Below, in pieces: positions 58,490 through 64,000 of a stretch of DNA of 64,000 bases. Origin of the DNA: Arthrobacter sp. N199823 (lineage in GTDB: Bacteria; Actinomycetota; Actinomycetes; Actinomycetales; Micrococcaceae); the NCBI RefSeq assembly GCF_002929705.1, contig NZ_PJIN01000001.1:372001-436000 (forward strand), read 5' to 3'. A model generated the notes under the pieces. It was not told the DNA's origin. It saw only the letters and a program-made list of their open reading frames with translations, and ran no database searches. Position 1 is the first letter of the stretch, and each line of letters opens with the position of its first letter. Made by a program: the position numbers and the translations under genes.

Positions 58490-58900
58490 TTGTGGATCGT
58501 GGGAACCCTTCGTCAATGCACCAGATCAGCCTGCCGGGAAACGGCCGTGGCCACTTTGACGTACGTCTATGCTGATTCGACGGCGGTCTTGGGGCCACTG
58601 GCAACTTTCGCCGAACCTCATTGCTACGACTTGTGCGCCAAACATTCCGCTCGATTGACGGCCCCGCTGGGCTGGAACGTCATCCATCTGGCGCGATCGG
58701 ACAAGCCGCCAGCGCCTGGCCCGGATGATCTGTCTGCTCTGGCCGATGCCGTCAGGGAAGCTGCCAACGCCGGCTCCGAGGAAACTGGGGCCACCGCCGC
58801 ACGGCGAGAATACCGTGGCACGTTGGAACCGCCCGCGCAGCTACCCTCCAACCCCGGCAGCACCGGCCGGCGCGGACACCTTCGCATCCTGCGCGACTAG
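58490..58900 (+). CDS. DUF3499 domain-containing protein
   Basis: A 136-residue actinobacterial protein. Four cysteines in two pairs (Cys10, Cys15; Cys45, Cys49 in PHCYDLCAKH) suggest a zinc ribbon. The DUF3499 blocks TLTYVYADSTAVLGPLA and LTAPLGWNVIHLA are clear. TTG 58490 has AGGGG close upstream; GTG 58499 is the alternative start. Function unknown; in many relatives it precedes phosphomannomutase and a Trm112 gene. Confidence 0.9.
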   Translation: MWIVGTLRQCTRSACRETAVATLTYVYADSTAVLGPLATFAEPHCYDLCAKHSARLTAPLGWNVIHLARSDKPPAPGPDDLSALADAVREAANAGSEETGATAARREYRGTLEPPAQLPSNPGSTGRRGHLRILRD

Positions 58901-59001
58901 CAGCTCCGGCATACCAGGTTCGATCCGGCCCACCTGGTGTAATGGCCAAACGTTTGACGCATTTTGACTCTTTTGACGCACCGTGAATGAAATGGGAGAT
59001 C

Positions 59002-59181
59002 ATGGCAAAGATTAACGAGGCCCTGTTGGCAATACTGCGCTGCCCGGTCACGGGATCGCCATTGACACAGCACGGCGAGGAACTGATCAGCACGGTCAAT
59101 GGCGAAGACGGCATGGCGGTGCATTACCGCATCGACGAAGGCATCGCACTGCTGCTTCGCCCCGAACAAATTACTGCCTAG
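59002..59181 (+). CDS. Trm112 family protein
   Basis: A 59-residue protein, full length for bacterial Trm112-like (YcaR) proteins. MAKINEALLAILRCPVTGSP contains one Cys of the usual zinc pair region; HYRIDEGIALLL is the C-terminal conserved strand. The usual CP...(C/K) zinc site appears reduced to a single Cys. Eukaryotic and archaeal Trm112 activate methyltransferases; the bacterial role is less clear. ATG 59002 preferred (GGGAG upstream) over 58987. Confidence 0.88.
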   Translation: MAKINEALLAILRCPVTGSPLTQHGEELISTVNGEDGMAVHYRIDEGIALLLRPEQITA

Positions 59182-59232
59182 GCGCTACCAGCCCACACCA
59201 CTAGCCAACGCCATGAGACATAGGGGTCAGAA

Positions 59233-60090
59233 ATGAACGCTGCGTGGGAAACCATCGGGACCATGGTGCGGCGCAGGCGGGCTGCGAACCCGGGCCCCAT
59301 GACCCTTGACGGGACCAATTCCTACGTTGTTGCTGCCCCCGGCGCGCACGGCGTGGTGGTGGTTGACCCCGGTCCGCTGCTGGAAGATCATCTGGCTGAC
59401 TTGGCCGCTGCCGGCGCGGTTGAGCTGATCTTGATCACTCACCATCACGGCGACCACACCGATGGCAGTGCCCGGCTCCATGAGCTCACCGGCGCGCCAG
59501 TGCGGGCGGCCTTGTCGGAATTCTGCCACGGGGCTGATGCCCTGTACGACGGCGAACTCATCCAGGCGGGCGGCCTCACCATTGAGGTACTCGCCACGCC
59601 CGGACATACCAGCGACTCACTGTGTTTTGCCGTGACCCTAGGCGTGACCCTAGGAGAGTCGGGTGGAGCTCTTGCGGACACTGAAGCGCTCAATCAAGCC
59701 GATCCAGAAACCGTGATTTTCACCGGCGATACCATCCTTGGCAGCGGCAGCACCGTGATCTGCCACCCGGACGGCAAGCTGGGGGACTACCTCGCGTCCC
59801 TGGCACTTCTGCGCAACCGCGGAAGCAATACCCAAGGAAGCCAGATTGCGGCCCTGCCCGGGCACGGGCCGGAGCTGCGCGACATCGCCGCGGCAGCCCA
59901 GGGGTATGAGGAACACAGGGCGAGCCGGATCGCAGAAGTCGTTCACGCCGTCGAACTTTTACACAAGGATGGTATCGCGGAGCCCACGCCGGCTCAGGTG
60001 GCCTCCATTGTTTACGGGGACATCCCAGAAAATCTGCAAGGTGCCGCGCGGCTCTCCGTAGAAGCACAATTGGCCTATCTGTGCCGTTGA
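59233..60090 (+). CDS. MBL-fold metallo-hydrolase (LACTB2-like)
   Basis: A 285-residue metallo-beta-lactamase-fold enzyme. The metal motif THHHGDHTDG provides His70, His72, Asp74 and His75; VIFTGDTILGSGSTVI gives the later Asp and ALPGHGPELRD the last His. NPGPMTLDGTNSYVV at the N-terminus and the C-terminal winged helix (TPAQVASIVYGDIPENLQ) are typical of the LACTB2/endoribonuclease-like branch. Substrate could be RNA or a thioester. A GGGGTCAGAA precedes the ATG. Confidence 0.93.
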   Translation: MNAAWETIGTMVRRRRAANPGPMTLDGTNSYVVAAPGAHGVVVVDPGPLLEDHLADLAAAGAVELILITHHHGDHTDGSARLHELTGAPVRAALSEFCHGADALYDGELIQAGGLTIEVLATPGHTSDSLCFAVTLGVTLGESGGALADTEALNQADPETVIFTGDTILGSGSTVICHPDGKLGDYLASLALLRNRGSNTQGSQIAALPGHGPELRDIAAAAQGYEEHRASRIAEVVHAVELLHKDGIAEPTPAQVASIVYGDIPENLQGAARLSVEAQLAYLCR

Positions 60091-60205
60091 CGTTCCAGCC
60101 GAGGTTCTAGGCGTAACCGCACCGTTTCGCGGGGTGCTGGGACAGTAACGACCCCATAACACCATGCCGGCTTGCCTTCGCAGTGGCAGGGGGCTGCGCA
60201 ATGGT

Positions 60206-60238
60206 GGCGTAAAATTACGTGATGGTGTAGTTTACGCC
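60206..60238. promoter_or_regulatory. Inverted repeat upstream of the L,D-transpeptidase gene
   Basis: GGCGTAAA (60206-60213) and TTTACGCC (60231-60238), 17 bp apart, lie about 45 bp before the ATG of the transpeptidase, in the likely promoter. Candidate operator. Confidence 0.4.
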
Positions 60239-60281
60239 GTCACAGGATCCTGGGGATTAGTCCACCGAATGGGGAGTTTGC

Positions 60282-61529
60282 ATGGCTGAGTTGACAGAGA
60301 CCAAGAGAGCCCGCGGGGGATTGCGGATTGCCTTGATCTCACTTGTTGCTGTGGGTATGGCTATGACCGGAGCCGGTTGCAGCATTCTGCCCGCGGAAAC
60401 TGCTCCCGGTGCAGGCTCGCAAGGCACGGCGTCTGCCGGCGCCACCGCAGCACCCTCCACTGTGCCGGCCACGCCCGCCACCACGGACATGACGCCCGCC
60501 ACCGGCACGGAAGCATTCAACCCGGCCACGGAAGTCTCCGCCATGGTCACCAACGGCACTGTAGCTAAAGCCGTTCTGGAAGAAAAAGCCACAGGAATCG
60601 CCGTTGCTGGCGAACTGGTGGTCAGCGGCCGCAAATGGATTTCCAAAGAACCGCTCAAGTTCGGCACCGACTACATCCTGAGCATCACCTCCGAGGACGC
60701 CGGCGGCAACAAGACCACCAGCCACAGTGCCTTCTCCACGGTTGCGGCCTCGCACGAGGCTGACGCCTGGGTATACCCGGCGGCCGATTCCACGGTGGGC
60801 GTTGCCCAGCCGCTCGAGTTCAACTTCAGCGAGCCAGTGGTAAACAAGGAAGCCGTCGAAAAGGCCATTACTATCACCAGCAGCACTGGCCAAAAGGGTG
60901 CTTTCCGTTGGTACTCGGACACCATGGTGCGCTACCGGGCAGAAACGTACTGGCCTGCAAACAGCAAGCTCACGGTGAATATGGCGCTCTTCGGCACCGA
61001 CCTTGGCAACGGCATGATCTACAACGCCAATAGGGCCTATGAGGTTAACATTGGCAACAAGGTCGTCATGGAAGCTGACGCCACTAACAAGTTCGTGAAC
61101 ATCTTTGTCAACGATCAGCTTAGTAAAACTTTCCCGGCATCGATGGGAAGCGATACCTTCCCTTCAGCATCCGGGTTCATGGTCCTCACCGCTGACAAAC
61201 AGCGCTTCGCCACCTTCAAGGCCTCAACCATTGGCCTCAAGCCGGGCGATCCCGGCGATTACGGTTCCGTAGACGTGGAATATGCCACCAGGCTCTCCAA
61301 TAGCGGCATCTTCATCCACGAGGCTACGGCCTTCGCCATTCCTTACCTGGGAATCACCAACCTGTCCCACGGTTGCATTGGGCTCTCGCATGAGGGCGCT
61401 GGCTGGGTCTTTGAGAACATGCGTCCCGGGGACCTGGTTCACACTGTCGGAACACCCAATGACACGATCCTGCCCACCGACGGCTTTGGCGACTGGAACT
61501 TCGCGTTCGCCGACTACGCCTCGCGGTAA
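60282..61529 (+). CDS. L,D-transpeptidase lipoprotein with Ig-like domains
   Basis: A 415-residue exported lipoprotein. Signal helix IALISLVAVGMAMTGAGC ends at lipobox Cys33. Ig-like domains cover about 75-270 (DAWVYPAADSTVGVAQPLEF, then RWYSDTMVRYRAETYWPANS). The C-terminal YkuD domain has FIHEATAFAIPYLG and the catalytic Cys365 in NLSHGCIGLSHEG. It forms 3-3 peptidoglycan cross-links, resistant to most beta-lactams, as in mycobacterial Ldt enzymes. A Thr/Ala-rich linker follows the lipobox. GGGGAG precedes the ATG. Confidence 0.95.
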   Translation: MAELTETKRARGGLRIALISLVAVGMAMTGAGCSILPAETAPGAGSQGTASAGATAAPSTVPATPATTDMTPATGTEAFNPATEVSAMVTNGTVAKAVLEEKATGIAVAGELVVSGRKWISKEPLKFGTDYILSITSEDAGGNKTTSHSAFSTVAASHEADAWVYPAADSTVGVAQPLEFNFSEPVVNKEAVEKAITITSSTGQKGAFRWYSDTMVRYRAETYWPANSKLTVNMALFGTDLGNGMIYNANRAYEVNIGNKVVMEADATNKFVNIFVNDQLSKTFPASMGSDTFPSASGFMVLTADKQRFATFKASTIGLKPGDPGDYGSVDVEYATRLSNSGIFIHEATAFAIPYLGITNLSHGCIGLSHEGAGWVFENMRPGDLVHTVGTPNDTILPTDGFGDWNFAFADYASR

Positions 61530-61558
61530 CACGCCGGGAGCTGGGAGCTGTTGGCTGC

Positions 61559-61608
61559 CGGTAGCTGGCTGCCGCTAGTAGCTGACAGCCAGCGCCTGCC
61601 AGCTACCG
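61559..61608. terminator. Inverted repeat between convergent Ldt and RDD genes
   Basis: CGGTAGCTGGC (61559-61569) pairs with GCCAGCTACCG (61598-61608). The surrounding 61530-61640 has repeated GCTGGC/GCCAGC words. Probably a bidirectional terminator. Confidence 0.5.
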
Positions 61609-61662
61609 CGCCCAGCCTCCAGCGCCAGCCAGCCGCCACTTGTCTGGCGCAGCCAAGACGTT

Positions 61663-62466
61663 TTACTTTCCGCCCACGCCGTGACGCTCCAGCTGGCCGC
61701 GTACGGCAGCTGCGCGGTCCGCGGCAGCGCCCATGCGGAGGTGCTCACGATCGCGGCGCTCGGAGATAAGCGCCGAGAGAAAAACGCTGGGATCGGTGCC
61801 AGGAGCCGGCAGCGGAGCCACGTATGCGCTGGCTTCACTGGCCAGTTCCACGGCCATGGCGTAGCGGGAGTTACCGGCCATGGCCTGTCCCTGCCGCAGG
61901 AACATGGAGATGCGCCGGGCTAGCGGATCAGGAAGCCGGCCAATGTCCACTAGGGCGGCCCACTGTCCCAGCTCAGGAGCCACGGAAACCTGCAGTGGCG
62001 TCGCCTTCGGCGCGCGGTCTCTGATTGCGTAGGTGCCGGCCAGCATGTCGCCGAGCCGCTTGGACTTGTCATTGAACAAGGACACCAGGCAGGCAATGGA
62101 GCCCAGCGTCATGTAAATTTCCAGCACAGCCAGCAAGGCGCGGACTAGGGCATGGCGAAAACGGATGGATCCGCCGTCGTCCCTCACTACCCGCAGCCCC
62201 ATGGCGAGCTTGCCCAAAGACTTTCCGCGGCTGAGGGTCTCTACGGTGATAGGGACAATTACCAGCAGGCCCACGATCGTCGTCAGAACCATGACGCGGA
62301 TTGCCGCCGGGTCTAGCATAAAGGCCAGCTGGAACAACAGCAGGAACAGGCCAAATCCCACCGCCAGGGTGACGAACAGGTCAATAGCGGTCGCCACGGA
62401 CCGTGCGGCAAAGGAAGCTGGGCGAAGCTCGAGGACGACGGCTTCGCCAGTGATAATTGCGGACAT
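61663..62466 (-). CDS. RDD family membrane protein
   Basis: A 267-residue protein. The RDD domain has three helices: RPASFAARSVATAIDLFVTL supplies the conserved Arg and Asp residues, followed by FGLFLLLFQLAFML and VLTTIVGLLVIVPITVETL, then RGKSLGKLAMGLRVVRDDGG. The C-terminal 110 residues are soluble and helical. Function unknown; RDD proteins can act in sodium or osmolyte transport. Divergent from the SpoIIM-like gene, as in many Micrococcales. Confidence 0.92.
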   Translation of the reverse strand: MSAIITGEAVVLELRPASFAARSVATAIDLFVTLAVGFGLFLLLFQLAFMLDPAAIRVMVLTTIVGLLVIVPITVETLSRGKSLGKLAMGLRVVRDDGGSIRFRHALVRALLAVLEIYMTLGSIACLVSLFNDKSKRLGDMLAGTYAIRDRAPKATPLQVSVAPELGQWAALVDIGRLPDPLARRISMFLRQGQAMAGNSRYAMAVELASEASAYVAPLPAPGTDPSVFLSALISERRDREHLRMGAAADRAAAVRGQLERHGVGGK

Positions 62467-62517
62467 GAAAACAGTCTATCCACGCCCATGCGCGCCTTAG
62501 CCTATATGCTGGTTCGA

Positions 62518-63510
62518 ATGGATATGGATGCCTTCACCTCGGTGCACCGCCCGGAATGGGAACGGCTGAACACTCTTGCCCGGAAGCGGCGTCTGAGCGG
62601 CAATGAGGCCGATGAGCTGCTGCAGCTGTACCAAAGTGTCTCTGGGCATTTGTCGCTGATCCGCTCCGTGACGGCCGAGAGTGCGCTGTCCGCATCACTG
62701 TCAGCCATTCTTGCCAATGCCCGCACCCGGTTCACGGGAGCCCGGAGCAACATCTTCGTGGACATCGCCCGGTTCTTTGTCATCGCTTTACCGGCTGCCT
62801 TCTACCGGCTCCGCTGGCTGACACTTATCATCGGGGCCGTGTTCATAGCCATAGCGTTCCTTTTTGCCTTGTGGGTCATGGGGAACCCGGACGTCCAGGC
62901 GGCCTTGGGCACAGATGCGGAACTACAGCAGCTGGTCAACCACGATTTCGTGAACTATTACTCGGAGAATCCAGCCGCATCCTTTGCCGGGGCGGTTTGG
63001 ACCAACAACGCCTGGATCGCCGCTCAATGCGTGGCCTTCGGCATCACCGGCATTTTTGTGCCGTACCAAATCTTCATGAACGCCGAAAATGTGGGCATGA
63101 CAGCCGGCGCCATGTTCGCCTACAGCAAGGGCGATGTCTTCTTTAGCTACATCCTGCCGCACGGGCTCATGGAGCTGACGGCCATCTTCATTGCGGCCGC
63201 GGCGGGCTTGCGCATTTTCTGGGCCTGGGTGAGCCCGGGGCCCCGCACGCGCCTGGATTCTTTGGCGCTCGAGGGCCGATCCCTCATGACAGTGGCCTTG
63301 GGCTTGGTCCTGGTGCTGTTGGTCTCGGGGCTCGTGGAGGGCTTCGTGACGCCAAGCCCGCTCCCTGTCTGGGCCAAGATCACGATTGGCGCGCTAGTTC
63401 TGGCCGCCTACTGGGCGTACACCTTGATCTTGGGTGGCCGTGCTGTGCGGGCCGGCGAGCAGGGCGATCTTAACGAGGACGACGCCGGAGCCTGGCTCCG
63501 TTCAGCCTGA
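62518..63510 (+). CDS. SpoIIM-family (DUF95) membrane protein
   Basis: A 330-residue protein. An N-terminal soluble part (MDMDAFTSVHRPEWERLNTL) precedes five to six helices with the SpoIIM family segments AVWTNNAWIAAQCVAFGITG, VGMTAGAMFAYSKGD and FSYILPHGLMELTAIFIAAA. These actinobacteria do not sporulate, so a sporulation role is unlikely; the gene usually heads a cluster with DUF58 and MoxR genes. ATG 62518 follows TATGCT (62505-62510) by seven bases with no ribosome site, suggesting a leaderless transcript. Confidence 0.9.
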   Translation: MDMDAFTSVHRPEWERLNTLARKRRLSGNEADELLQLYQSVSGHLSLIRSVTAESALSASLSAILANARTRFTGARSNIFVDIARFFVIALPAAFYRLRWLTLIIGAVFIAIAFLFALWVMGNPDVQAALGTDAELQQLVNHDFVNYYSENPAASFAGAVWTNNAWIAAQCVAFGITGIFVPYQIFMNAENVGMTAGAMFAYSKGDVFFSYILPHGLMELTAIFIAAAAGLRIFWAWVSPGPRTRLDSLALEGRSLMTVALGLVLVLLVSGLVEGFVTPSPLPVWAKITIGALVLAAYWAYTLILGGRAVRAGEQGDLNEDDAGAWLRSA

Positions 63511-64000
63511 GTCGTCCGCTGTGGTGTCTTTGGTTGACAGTGACACCCGGGCCCTGCATTGTCAGATTTTCCGCGCCAGCCCCGGTTCCGGCCCTGGCCG
63601 TTCCTGAAACCGCCCCCGGGCCCGAAAACTCGCTCCGGTCTGGCGTCGGTTCCTGAAACTGGCCCCAGTTCCGGTCCGGCTGGGGCGATTCTGACTGCGA
63701 AACAGTGGCTGCTGCGATTTTCTCGAGCCACGGGGCATCGAAATAGCAGATAAAGGGGGTGCGAGCCGCCACTTGGCTTCTTCTCGATTCCACACAGCAG
63801 GTAATAGGGGTGCGAGCCGCTGGGACCCCTATTAGCTGCTGTTTGGAATCACCGTCAGCTGCTACACCCCCTTTAGCTGCGGTTTCGATTGCAGCTCAGG
63901 CGCCGAATCCCTCCGGCTGGGCGATTCTGACTGCGAAACAGTGGCTGCTGCGATTTTCTCGAGCCACGGGGCATCGAAATAGCAGATAAAGGGGGTGCGA
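63511..64000. repeat. Nested inverted and direct repeats at the right edge
   Basis: No gene is seen in the final 490 bases. 63683-63764 is repeated exactly at 63919-64000 (82 bp, 236 apart). Between them 63737-63761 pairs with 63865-63889 and, inside it, 63786-63811 with 63825-63850; all four arms share a GCAG-TAA-GGGG-type core, so they are related half-units. The segment 63560-63680 has repeated GGTTCC and TTCCTGAAAC words. The second 82-bp copy ends at the window boundary, so the array probably continues. Confidence 0.9.

Overview
The window is a stretch of high-GC actinobacterial chromosome, most likely Arthrobacter sensu lato (Micrococcaceae). This is inferred from the mycothiol S-conjugate amidase, a WhiB protein of the WhmD type, an LAxTG-type cell-wall anchor, actinobacteria-restricted families (DUF501, DUF3499, DUF4245, DUF4307, DUF5719, TIGR03089) and the gene order around purK-purE-LCP and whiB-glycosyltransferase. 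It holds about 57 protein genes and one tRNA gene. I see no rRNA, insertion sequence, prophage or CRISPR array. Almost all of it reads as core genome; the unusual material is mainly in the intergenic DNA.

Layout. 1-9300: a PadR regulator with an RGG-rich N-terminus, enolase, a 32-bp periodic repeat, an FtsB/DivIC-like protein, DUF501, Ppx/GppA, a mycosin-like S8 protease, a type II NADH dehydrogenase and a GNAT protein. 9300-11900: a tRNA with leucine UAA anticodon but a short variable region, a 34-bp perfect hairpin, a Bax-inhibitor-1 protein and TerC. 11900-16120: a Leloir galactose locus (regulator-galT-galK leftward, aldose epimerase rightward). 16120-20500: three 55-bp repeats, an AI-2E family transporter, threonine ammonia-lyase and an LAATG surface protein with 54-bp coding repeats. 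20560-29370: greA, DUF4307, mca, a YyaL-type thioredoxin protein, a hemolysin III family protein, cis-prenyltransferase, DUF1275 and PhoH with a PIN domain. 29460-35170: an unknown protein, an orphan prepilin peptidase and a CitA/CitB-like two-component system divergent from a CitMHS citrate transporter. 35378-38850: NUDIX, a small membrane protein and a TetR-DHA2 efflux operon. 39214-43308: fumC, beta-carbonic anhydrase and DUF4245, divergent from glpX. 43638-50636: a Fem transferase, a duplicated 123-bp palindromic unit, then a leftward purK-purE-LCP-manA run divergent from gtrA. 50708-61529: TIGR03089, then whiB-glycosyltransferase-DUF5719, a zincin-like protein, DUF3499, Trm112, an MBL hydrolase and an L,D-transpeptidase lipoprotein. 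61663-64000: RDD and SpoIIM-like membrane proteins, then a nested inverted-repeat array that runs off the right edge.

Functionally, cell-envelope growth (FtsB, cis-prenyltransferase, FemX, LCP, ManA, L,D-transpeptidase, WhiB and the large glycosyltransferase) and central carbon metabolism (enolase, GlpX, FumC, galactose and citrate use) dominate. I found no convincing new multi-gene system. The best leads are the intergenic repeats and long perfect hairpins, the short-armed tRNA, and a glycosyltransferase gene that appears to lack a standard start codon.
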